This document shows, one piece after another, positions 44,001-50,761 of a stretch of DNA of 64,000 bases; the first letter of the stretch is position 1, and each line of letters opens with the position of its first letter. The stretch is from Acidobacteriaceae bacterium. Lineage in GTDB: Bacteria; Acidobacteriota; Terriglobia; Terriglobales; Acidobacteriaceae. The position numbers were made by a program, and so were the translations under genes. The stretch is taken from NCBI GenBank assembly GCA_003134855.1, contig PLCS01000010.1:124001-188000 (forward strand), written 5' to 3'. The notes beneath the pieces were generated by a model, which was given only the letters and a program-made list of their open reading frames with translations, ran no database searches and had not been told where the DNA came from.

Positions 44001-44498
44001 TCAGCGTCCCTTTTCAACCGGATAGCCCTTTTCCACCCAATTCGTTCCAAAGTTATCGGCGAGATAGAGCACCTTCACGTTGCTAAAGCCCATCTCCCGC
44101 ATCTTGGAGAATGCCGGCCCCACGTTCGGGCAGCGATTCCACGGGCAGCATCCGCAATAGAGCACAATGAGCTTTGTCCGTGAAAGAGCGTTCACGCGGT
44201 TTTGCAGCAGTTGAATTCCCGCCGGCTGCGAGCCCTGCCCCGCGTACTCAGCTCCGGGTGGATGAGCCTCCGCGAAAAGAACATGGGAGCCGACTTGCAG
44301 CACCAGGGGTTTTTCAGCCCCGCCCGCCTGCAACAAACGGTTGAGAGCTTCGGGCTGGATCAGTTGAGCCTGAGGAATCGAAAAAGCACTCTCCGGCGTG
44401 ACGCCGGCATTGGGCGGCGCAAACTGCGGCAAAACTACGGGAGATGCGAGCGTGACCAGCATAGCGATCATTCCAGAGCCAAGCGTCAGCCTTTTCAT
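44001..44498 (-). CDS. Exported rhodanese-like protein with a Cys-rich active loop
   Basis: 165 aa from the ATG at 44498, with GGAGGG upstream; the ORF-track start adds 37 non-signal residues. The signal peptide (GMIAMLVTLASPVVLPQ) precedes a rhodanese-like domain with 'LLQAGGAEKPLVLQVGSHVL', 'EAHPPGAEYAGQGSQ', the active loop 'LIVLYCGCCPWNRCPNVGPA' and 'GFSNVKVLYLADNFGTNWVE'. The catalytic Cys of rhodaneses sits in the Y-C-x-C part; three extra Cys in the loop are unusual. It probably works on sulfur or thiol groups outside the cytoplasm together with the adjacent TlpA-like protein. Confidence 0.8.
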   Translation of the reverse strand: MKRLTLGSGMIAMLVTLASPVVLPQFAPPNAGVTPESAFSIPQAQLIQPEALNRLLQAGGAEKPLVLQVGSHVLFAEAHPPGAEYAGQGSQPAGIQLLQNRVNALSRTKLIVLYCGCCPWNRCPNVGPAFSKMREMGFSNVKVLYLADNFGTNWVEKGYPVEKGR

Positions 44499-44769
44499 GG
44501 AATCCCTCCGTGGTAAGTCTAATCCCGCTGGCTTTTCCCGCGCACCGGGCATTGGATGGAAGCTCGGAGTTAATATCCCCGCCAGAGTCGTGGATTCTCC
44601 CGGTCGCAATCACCGGCAAGTGCCGCGCCTCCGAAGGGCAACAGGCGGAGAATGTCTTCTCTCTGCCTCCTCCAGAGTTTTTACAGTTAGAATTCAAGGA
44701 GGTGGAGTAAGAACGGTACGATGCAACGGGGCGGATCTCGCAAAGCGCCCTAGGTTCGTCCGTTCTTTT
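44499..44769. other. Spacer between the rhodanese-like gene and tRNA-Leu
   Basis: 271 bp without a supported gene. It holds the minus-strand rhodanese leader. TTTACAGTTAGAATTCAAGG at about 44679 could include a tRNA promoter, but this cannot be fixed. Confidence 0.3.
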
Positions 44770-44856
44770 GCCCGGATGGCGAAATTGGCAGACGCAGCGG
44801 ACTTAAAATCCGCAGACCGCAAGGTCGTGGGGGTTCAAGTCCCCCTCCGGGCACCA
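44770..44856 (+). tRNA. tRNA-Leu (anticodon UAA)
   Basis: 87 nt including an encoded CCA. The acceptor arm GCCCGGA/TCCGGGC pairs perfectly. The anticodon stem GCGGA/TCCGC encloses the loop CTTAAAA, with anticodon TAA at 44804-44806. There is a long class II variable arm (GACCGCAAGGTC) and the T-loop GGTTCAAGT. It reads UUA, and UUG by wobble. It is an obvious potential integration site; the adjacent downstream DNA is full of repeats, but no 3'-end duplication of the tRNA was seen. Confidence 0.97.
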
Positions 44857-44949
44857 ATATAATCAATAGTTTATAAGGAATATCCCTCTGCAATAAAACA
44901 TCAAAAATAGTGCTGGCGCCACTTCTGGTACCACGTTGTACCGAAACTG

Positions 44950-45122
44950 CTAGTGGTGTCCGCCACACAGATGGTCGTTTATGTTTTGAAAGGGCACGAC
45001 TTCAGTCGTGCCGTAAACGGCCATAAATGAGCTGGGCTTTAGCCCCTGAGGGAAGACTCTTCTATGAATTCATCCCATTTGCGGTCACGGTAAATGACCC
45101 TATTTGCGGCGGACACCACTAG
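44950..45122. mobile_element. MITE-like unit with 15-bp perfect terminal inverted repeats
   Basis: Left end CTAGTGGTGTCCGCC (44950-44964), right end GGCGGACACCACTAG (45108-45122), exact complements. The 173-bp unit has no ORF and carries family A copy A4. TATTTGCGG and CATTTGCGG repeat inside near the right end. No transposase is in the window, so mobility is inferred. Confidence 0.65.
44984..45053 (+). repeat. Family A element, copy A4
   Basis: TTTTGAAAGG, perfect hairpin GGCACGACTTCAGTCGTGCC, spacer, GGGCTTTAGCCCCTGAGGGA. The least worn copy of the family; it lies inside the MITE-like unit. Confidence 0.85.
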
Positions 45123-45152
45123 TGGTATCCGCCATACAGATGGTCGTTTATC
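45122..45152 (+). repeat. Second copy of the MITE-like unit's left end
   Basis: AGTGGTATCCGCCATACAGA then TGGTCGTTTAT repeats 44952-44982 with two differences. It begins exactly where the first unit ends, as if a second, decayed copy were joined head to tail. Confidence 0.7.
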
Positions 45153-45414
45153 AATTTGAATGGCGTGACTTTCGGGCTGCTGAAAAACAGGTTTTGTAAT
45201 AGGGCACGACTTTTAGCCTGCCCTGAGCTTGTCGAAGGGTACTGCAAATGCGGCGTTTTTCGGGAGTGATCCCGTCGCAACTTCCGGTTTGGTGACAATT
45301 CGAGCATTCGCAGGAACACGCTGTGCCGGGGAGTCATGGGACTCGAAACCGTGGTCCGGTCTGTTGCTGCGTAGAGATGAACCGCAGGCCGCCAGAACCG
45401 GCTGAAATGTGTTC

Positions 45415-47631
45415 TCAAGGCGCGGGAGAATCATCCGTCAGAATCCGATGCTGGGAGCCAAAGAGGTGGTAGTTCGAAAAAGTCACATCGTTCAGGATGC
45501 TTTCGAACGGACCATAGATGCCGAAGGCCATATTCAAATAGTGCAAGAGGATGACCCTGCGAGACCGGGAAATTGAAACGCTTCGCATGGAGCAGACGAG
45601 GGTTTGACCTCCGATATCAGTGGGGCTGAATTCCACCATCACCTCCGAGCGGTCGATAGGGAGCCTGGGAAGAAGATCGGCTTCGGCCGTGACCCGGTAG
45701 ATTGCTCCGGTTACCGGATCGATGGTAATCTCGCCGTGATAGGCGGACGTGGAGTTGAAGGGCACGGTTCCGTCCGGGTCCGCCAGGCAACAGAAACTTA
45801 CATTAAAATGGGCGAACTTACTGGGAACTGCGTAATGAAACACCGCGCGTTGACCATGCGCGTCACGCTCCCAGCGGCTCCATTTCAACTGGCTGTGCGG
45901 ATCGGCTACGTCGACCAGAAACGTTGCAAGCATCGGGCCAAAGGTTCCTTCGGCGATCAGACTGCTTTCTCGCTGAGGCTGATGCTTTGCCGCCCGCGCA
46001 TCTCCCTCGGTTGTCTCCCTGGAATTGCGCACGAGCACGGTAACCGACTCCGTCGCCGCCGCGTGCAACGATTGATCAGCCGCGGCGATCTTCCAGGTCT
46101 GATCCTGTTTCCGCTCCGGCTCTTCGTAGCGCACCGTCGTTCGCGTCGCGAAAAGGTCCGGCAGCCTGAGAAACGTCTCCTGCAGATAGTGAATCGTCCG
46201 GTCCAGCATCCGACGCTGCTCTTGCACCTCGGGCGCAGGAGCGTCGGAAATCTCCGCGACCGGCGGAGGCAGAAACGCCGAGCGGTCGGTCAGGGCTATA
46301 AACGCTTCGTTTGCCTTCTTGCCATGCACAAGCGATCGCAGTTCCGCGGCATTCGCACTGCTGAGCCGTGCAGTCAGTTCCATGCTGGAGAGACGTTTGG
46401 CCGCTTCGGAGTCGGAAAGCCTCCGGAGCGTCTCCAGCACCTGCTGTAATTGGCCGACGGCAATCTTGTCGCGCGCTTCCGGCTCATCGTAAAACGAGGG
46501 CTGATCATAGTACTCGCTGTTGGTGCGAGCGGCCGCATCCGTCTTGTCGACCGTGACCTTCAATTCGTGATACTCGTCGGGCCGTTCGGACCTTGGCGGA
46601 TCGAAGGTGAGCGTGTAGTAATCGCCTGCTTCTTCCACGGATTTGTCGATCACCTCTTTGATAGTCGAGGTTTTAGTCGACGCGCCGCCTCCACTTTTTG
46701 AGGCGAGTACATTGAGCGCCAGATCGCCCGGCGCAGTTTCCGCCGCACTGAGGACGGTCTTCACGTGAACCTCGATGGTGGGACCGAGTTCCGGATACGA
46801 CTGCAAATTTAAGCAAAAAAGACTGATCCGCGCCTCGCGAAGACGCGTCGAGAACTCGACAATTTCATCGAATCGCGATGGCCGGGACTTCATGGCTAAA
46901 CCACTATACGGTTGATTAGTATCAGCTTCTACGGGCGCTACGTCGTCCAGATCTTCCGGATTCACTGACCAACCCGGGCCAATCCAAAACAAGAGCTTTC
47001 GCCCCGGCCTTCTCCTGGCTTCAATTGCAATCGCTCCGAGCGCTTGGCGCGAATGGAGGTTGCGAGTGTCCAACTGGTTCCCAAGCATAAGATAGGCGTC
47101 GGAGCGAGCGGGCGTTTCCCAGACTGTTCGCGGTTCCGATCCGCTCGCGATCTCTCCAGCCAGAGCGTTTCCGTCGGTCGAAGGCTGCTCCGAAGCCCAC
47201 AGGCCTTTGTCGGTGAGCCGATAGACCATCGCCGGGCACTTGAGCCAGCCCTGATCTTCCCGCAGAAACCACTCAACTTCCTGTTTGGCGGCGGCCGCTC
47301 GTTTCGAGCTCAGGTTCAGCTCATCGATAAGCAGGATGATTTCAACGGGCTCATTCGCCTTGTTGGTGGCCGCATCGTTGGCTCGAAATGAAACAAGCTT
47401 TTGCGGCTGCCCGTTGTCGAGCAGAGTGAAGTCTTCGGCCTTGAGCCCTGGTACCGGGCTCCCGGAGTGATCGGTAACCGTGACGTCCAGCCGCACCAGA
47501 CCGTCGCTGGAATCGGGTACTGTGCTGACGGCGCTGGGCGCGGAAGCAGCAGCGGAAAGATGGCCGGGGCAGGCTGCAATAAGGACGAGGGAGAGAAATG
47601 AATACGCCAGAATCCGAAATGAATGAACCAT
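45415..47631 (-). CDS. Large VWFA-related (acidobacterial) secreted protein, degenerate metal site
   Basis: 738 aa from the ATG at 47631, with GGAAAGG upstream. Signal peptide 'ILAYSFLSLVLIAACPGHLS'. The family's leading strand 'VRLDVTVTDHSGSPVPGLKA' and 'EDFTLLDNGQPQKLVSF' are followed by the VWA fold, where the DxSxS metal motif is replaced by 'LLIDELNLSSKRAA'. 'YYTLTFDPPRSERPDEYHEL' closes the domain. The C-terminal 350 residues are an unrecognised beta-rich domain with few cysteines ('FNVSFCCLADPDG', 'QTLVCSMRS'). The role is unknown; many paralogs of this family exist per acidobacterial genome. It lies downstream of a long repeat tract. Confidence 0.8.
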   Translation of the reverse strand: MVHSFRILAYSFLSLVLIAACPGHLSAAASAPSAVSTVPDSSDGLVRLDVTVTDHSGSPVPGLKAEDFTLLDNGQPQKLVSFRANDAATNKANEPVEIILLIDELNLSSKRAAAAKQEVEWFLREDQGWLKCPAMVYRLTDKGLWASEQPSTDGNALAGEIASGSEPRTVWETPARSDAYLMLGNQLDTRNLHSRQALGAIAIEARRRPGRKLLFWIGPGWSVNPEDLDDVAPVEADTNQPYSGLAMKSRPSRFDEIVEFSTRLREARISLFCLNLQSYPELGPTIEVHVKTVLSAAETAPGDLALNVLASKSGGGASTKTSTIKEVIDKSVEEAGDYYTLTFDPPRSERPDEYHELKVTVDKTDAAARTNSEYYDQPSFYDEPEARDKIAVGQLQQVLETLRRLSDSEAAKRLSSMELTARLSSANAAELRSLVHGKKANEAFIALTDRSAFLPPPVAEISDAPAPEVQEQRRMLDRTIHYLQETFLRLPDLFATRTTVRYEEPERKQDQTWKIAAADQSLHAAATESVTVLVRNSRETTEGDARAAKHQPQRESSLIAEGTFGPMLATFLVDVADPHSQLKWSRWERDAHGQRAVFHYAVPSKFAHFNVSFCCLADPDGTVPFNSTSAYHGEITIDPVTGAIYRVTAEADLLPRLPIDRSEVMVEFSPTDIGGQTLVCSMRSVSISRSRRVILLHYLNMAFGIYGPFESILNDVTFSNYHLFGSQHRILTDDSPAP

Positions 47632-47826
47632 GCTTAACCTTTCCGCGAAACTTCGCGCACCGAACACACGCACCAGCTGCCTGCTTCCCCGATACGTCAA
47701 TACACAAACTTAGACCCCAAGATGGATTGGGTGGTTAGGGGAAATTGTACGGCAAACGGACTTGGCGTGTGCCTTCTGGGCGGATGGCGCAGGTTCCCAT
47801 AAGTAAAAATGGGCGCCCCATGTCCA

Positions 47827-47862
47827 GGGGTCCCCACGGACAGGTCTTCGTCCACGGGGTGG
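47827..47862 (+). repeat. Family D palindrome, copy D2
   Basis: 36 nt: GGGGTCCCCACGGAC, AGGTCTTC, GTCCACGGGGTGG. The stem has a 2x2 internal loop, unlike D3. It is joined directly to C3. Confidence 0.8.
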
Positions 47863-47893
47863 AGGTCCGGATTTTCGGACCTGGGAGACCAGG
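47860..47893 (+). repeat. Family C palindrome, copy C3 (joined to D2)
   Basis: TGGAGGTCCGGATTTTCGGA then CCTGGGAGACCAGG. It has the same GATT-type loop as C1 and shares a few bases with the end of D2. Confidence 0.65.
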
Positions 47894-47914
47894 AACCCAA
47901 ACTCACCGCTTTGT

Positions 47915-48027
47915 ATCAAGGCACGACTTCGCCGGGGTCCCCATCGACAGGTCTTCGTCGATGGGGTGGGAGTTCAGTCGTGCCGAAAAGGCAGCCGAAG
48001 ATTGCCTGAGCTTTAGCACCTGAGGGA
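47915..48027 (+). repeat. Family A element, copy A5, interrupted by a family D element
   Basis: The first family A hairpin is broken after GGCACGACTTC by 45 extra bases (47931-47975) and resumes with AGTCGTGCC. TTC stands on both sides of the insert, consistent with a 3-base target duplication. The second hairpin (GAGCTTTAGCACCTGAGGGA) is downstream. Confidence 0.85.
47934..47969 (+). repeat. Family D palindrome, copy D3, nested in A5
   Basis: 36 nt: GGGGTCCCCATCGAC, AGGTCTTC, GTCGATGGGGTGG. The 10-bp stem CCCCATCGAC/GTCGATGGGG is perfect. Confidence 0.85.
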
Positions 48028-48130
48028 ATGTTGGTACGCATATTCACAGCTTCTTCAGGTGAACACTCTCCAAAACTCAAACTGCCCCCGTTTGTTCTAC
48101 ACTGAGGGGTTCCATCTGGAGCCTGCATTG

Positions 48131-49102
48131 ATGTCTTCTGCCACTGTTACCGTTACCGTGCAACGCCTGCCTTCGCCCGCCCTGCGCCGCTTTGCCTGGG
48201 GCGTGCTCTGCTACTTCATCGCCGTGATTCTGTGGGGCACGTTGGTCCGCGCCACCGGCTCTGGGGCCGGCTGCGGCAACCATTGGCCGCTGTGCAACGG
48301 CACCGTGATCCAGCACTCGGCCAGCGTGAATACGATGATCGAGTTCACCCATCGGCTCACCAGCGGCCTCTCGTTCTTCGCGGTCGTGGGCCTGCTGGCG
48401 TGGACCTTCGCCGGCACGGTGCGCGGCCACCTGGCGCGCTGGGCGGCTGTGGCTTCGGTGGCCTTTACGCTGATTGAGGCGCTGCTGGGAGCGCTGCTGG
48501 TCAAGCTGGGATACACGGCGCAGAGCCAGTCGCCGCAGCGGCCCGCCTTCCTGGCGCTGCACCTGACCAACACGCTGCTGCTCGTGGCCGCGCTCACGCT
48601 GACCGCGCACCTGCTCAGCCGGAAGCAAGGCTATCTACGCGGCAGCGTGCGCCTGAGTGCGCCCTTCGCAGCCGTTGCCAGCGTCGTCGTGGTGATGGTC
48701 GTGGGCGTCACCGGCTCGCTGGCCGCGCTCGGCGATACGCTCTTCCCGGCCAGTTCGCTGGGCCTGGCGCTGGCGCAGGATTTTTCGTCGGCCAGCGGCT
48801 GGCTGGTGCGCTGGCGCTGGACGCATCCGGGGATCGCCTTCGCCGCCAGCTTCCTGCTCATCTGGCTGCTGGTGCGCTCGGCGCAGCGCCGGACGCACTG
48901 GGACAATCGCGGCCTCTCAGCATTGATTCTTCTGCTGCTGGCCGCGGTCTACACGCTGGGCCTGCTGGACGTGATTCTGCTGGCTCCGCTCTGGGTGCAG
49001 GTGGCGCATCTGCTGGCCGCCGATACGCTGTGGGCCGCACTGGTGGTGCTGACGGCGCGGCTGACGCTCGAACCGATAGAAGCAGGGAGCGGGTTTGATT
49101 GA
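48131..49102 (+). CDS. ctaA: Heme A synthase (CtaA/COX15)
   Basis: Membrane enzyme that oxidises heme O to heme A for aa3-type oxidases. 323 aa from the ATG at 48131; the ORF-track start lies 24 codons upstream in non-membrane sequence. About eight hydrophobic helices. Conserved heme-ligand regions: 'VRATGSGAGCGNHWPLCNG' (with the Cys pair loop), 'MIEFTHRLTSGLSFFAVVG', 'AFLALHLTNTLLLVAALTLT', 'RWRWTHPGIAFAASFLLIW' and 'WVQVAHLLAADTLWAALVVL'. No ctaB or oxidase genes are in the window. Acidobacterial aerobic respiration is implied together with ndh. Confidence 0.94.
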   Translation: MSSATVTVTVQRLPSPALRRFAWGVLCYFIAVILWGTLVRATGSGAGCGNHWPLCNGTVIQHSASVNTMIEFTHRLTSGLSFFAVVGLLAWTFAGTVRGHLARWAAVASVAFTLIEALLGALLVKLGYTAQSQSPQRPAFLALHLTNTLLLVAALTLTAHLLSRKQGYLRGSVRLSAPFAAVASVVVVMVVGVTGSLAALGDTLFPASSLGLALAQDFSSASGWLVRWRWTHPGIAFAASFLLIWLLVRSAQRRTHWDNRGLSALILLLLAAVYTLGLLDVILLAPLWVQVAHLLAADTLWAALVVLTARLTLEPIEAGSGFD

Positions 49103-49235
49103 GCAAGCAGGGTAGTTGCGCGAAATTTCTTTTTCAGCTTGCATTGGACAATAGCCGCTCCGTGACAGGCCCGCCTCCAGCGCGATACTCTCAATGGGTA
49201 CGCGTTCGCAGCGTCGAAGGAGTATTTTAACCCTC

Positions 49236-50219
49236 ATGCCTATCCAAGCCACATCGAAAATCTGGCACAACGGCAATCTGATTCCCTGGGAGCAGGCCAA
49301 CATCCACGTGATGAGCCATGTGATCCACTACGGCTCCAGCGTTTTTGAAGGCATCCGCGCCTATGGCCAGCCGCACGGCTCGGCTGTCTTCCGTCTCCCG
49401 GAGCACATGCAGCGGCTGCTGGACTCGGCCAAAATCTACCGCATGGAGCTGCCCTTCGACATCGAGGAGCTGTGCGCCGGCGTGGTCGAGCTGATTGAAG
49501 CCAACGGCGTTGCTCCCTGCTATATCCGCCCCATCGCGCTGCGCGGCTACGGCGAGATCGGCGTCAGCCCCAAGGGTTCGCCGGTCGAGGTCTACATCGC
49601 CAACTTCCCCTGGGGCAAGTACATCGCCGGCCATGGCGGCGCGGACGTCTGCGTCTCCAGTTGGAATCGCCTGGCGCCTAACACCATGCCGTCGCTGGCC
49701 AAGGCCGGCGCCAACTACATGAACTCCCAGCTCATCCACATGGAGGCTGAGATCAACGGCTACGCCGAGGGCATCGGGCTGGACGTGAACGGCCTGGTCA
49801 GCGAGGGCTCCGGCGAGAACATCTTCGTCGTCCGCAACGGCGTGATCTATACGCCGCCGCTCTCCAACTCGGCGCTCTCCGGCATCACCCGCGACTCGGT
49901 GCTGACCATCTCCCGGCACCTCGGGCTGACAGTGAAGGAGCGCTCCCTTCCTCGCGAACTGCTTTACATCGCCGACGAGGTATTCTTCACCGGCACGGCC
50001 GCCGAGGTCCAGCCCATCCGCTCCATCGACCGCATCCTCATCGGCGACGGCAAGTCCGGGGTCCCCTGCGACGAGTCTTCGTTGCAGGGGTGGAAGCCGG
50101 GCGAGATCACCAAGAAGATCGCCGACGAATTCTTCGGCATCGCCAACGGCCTCAAGCCCGACCGCTTCGGCTGGCTGACGCCGGTCAAGGTGAACGCCAC
50201 GGAGCCAGTCGGCGCATAG
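49236..50219 (+). CDS. ilvE: Branched-chain amino-acid aminotransferase, with a palindrome-encoded insert
   Basis: Fold-type IV PLP enzyme making or degrading Val, Leu and Ile. 327 aa from the ATG at 49236 (AAGGAG 13 nt upstream; weakly spaced). 'VIHYGSSVFEGIRAYGQPHG', 'ALRGYGEIGVSPKG', the PLP lysine in 'MPSLAKAGANYMNSQLIHME', 'LVSEGSGENIFVVRNG' and 'FFTGTAAEVQPIRSIDRI' are intact. Residues 275-286 (GVPCDESSLQGW) are encoded exactly by family D copy D4, between 'LIGDGKS' and 'KPGEITKKIADEFF', where homologs usually read straight from GDG(K/R) into GP(I/V)T. The enzyme should tolerate this C-terminal loop. Confidence 0.95.
   Translation: MPIQATSKIWHNGNLIPWEQANIHVMSHVIHYGSSVFEGIRAYGQPHGSAVFRLPEHMQRLLDSAKIYRMELPFDIEELCAGVVELIEANGVAPCYIRPIALRGYGEIGVSPKGSPVEVYIANFPWGKYIAGHGGADVCVSSWNRLAPNTMPSLAKAGANYMNSQLIHMEAEINGYAEGIGLDVNGLVSEGSGENIFVVRNGVIYTPPLSNSALSGITRDSVLTISRHLGLTVKERSLPRELLYIADEVFFTGTAAEVQPIRSIDRILIGDGKSGVPCDESSLQGWKPGEITKKIADEFFGIANGLKPDRFGWLTPVKVNATEPVGA
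50058..50093 (+). repeat. Family D palindrome, copy D4, in frame inside ilvE
   Basis: 36 nt: GGGGTCCCCTGCGAC, GAGTCTTC, GTTGCAGGGGTGG. The stem CCCCTGCGAC/GTTGCAGGGG has one G-T pair. Same strand, frame and length as D1 in tsaB. Confidence 0.88.
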
Positions 50220-50340
50220 CTTTTCCGCGGAAATAAATGAGGGCCGCAAGGGCAAACTCGACTACTCGGCACCGAACGAAGCCAGCGAGAGCAAGGCGGT
50301 CAAGCCCGCCAAGAAGGCCAAGTAGCACCCGCGCAACCTG

Positions 50341-50366
50341 AAGGCGGCTCTTCGGAGCCGCCTTTT
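50341..50366. terminator. Rho-independent terminator after ilvE
   Basis: AAGGCGGCTC-TTCG-GAGCCGCCTT, a 10-bp perfect stem with a UUCG tetraloop, followed by TTCTAT. It lies 121 bp past the ilvE stop. Confidence 0.88.
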
Positions 50367-50560
50367 CTATGCCCACTGAGCGACCATCCGGCACCGGGTC
50401 AACGCCTTCGCCACCCTTAGCTTCCTTGTAACATGGCACCGACCCGGAGCCAACGAGATTGGCGTCATTTCCTCGGCAGTTCTATGGAAGGTTCACTGAG
50501 TGACTCGGATTTTGCGTAAACCGACATAGGAGGTCAATTCAGGAGGGTTCAGATCTGTGC

Positions 50561-50606
50561 TATCCCACCCTTCCCGCGCCGAGACTGCGGGAAGGATGGG
50601 GCACCC
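50561..50606 (+). repeat. Family E palindrome, copy E2
   Basis: TATCCCACCCTTCCCGC, GCCGAGACT, GCGGGAAGGATGGGGCACCC. Outer arms as in E1, with a different inner stem (TTCCCGC/GCGGGAA). Confidence 0.7.
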
Positions 50607-50643
50607 GGCGCCTGCGCGGGCGGATCAGCAAGAGCGAGCTGGT

Positions 50644-50679
50644 GTGGAGTTCCAGATCTCGAAATCGAGACCTGGAACT
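50644..50679 (+). repeat. Family C-like palindrome, copy C4
   Basis: GTGGAGTTCCAGATCTCGAA then ATCGAGACCTGGAACTT. It keeps the CCAG..CTGG arms but has a changed core. Confidence 0.5.
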
Positions 50680-50761
50680 TGACACACTGGCCACCAATCT
50701 AGCGGTTTTTGTCGCTTCAGGCCGGCGGTTTGAATACCTCGCATTCACAACCGCCAGGGAG

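Larger units (their letters stand above)
44857..45414. other. 558-bp repeat-filled region downstream of tRNA-Leu
   Basis: No gene. It contains a MITE-like unit (44950-45122) with a family A copy inside, a second copy of its left end (45122-45152), a degenerate family A piece (45199-45222), and the widespread bacterial repeat CCTGAGCTTGTCGAAGGG (45221-45238). Confidence 0.6.
47632..48130. other. Repeat-rich divergent region between the VWFA gene and ctaA
   Basis: About 500 bp without a gene. From left: family D copy D2 fused to family C copy C3 (47827-47893), then family A copy A5 (47915-48027), which is itself split by family D copy D3. The ORF-track lines here are read through these palindromes. 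Confidence 0.65.
50220..50761. other. Gene-free region between ilvE and the Ig-repeat lipoprotein
   Basis: 542 bp. A 31-codon open piece right after ilvE (50230-50325, reading 'GRKGKLDYSAPNEASESKAV' then KPAKKAK, stop) has no start codon and may be the tail of a lost gene. Then come the ilvE terminator (50341-50366), family E copy E2 (50561-50606) and family C copy C4 (50644-50679). Confidence 0.5.

Noticed and set aside
44770-47631. Genomic island integrated at tRNA-Leu
   Set aside because: No integrase and no repeated tRNA 3' end were found; the following gene has normal composition.
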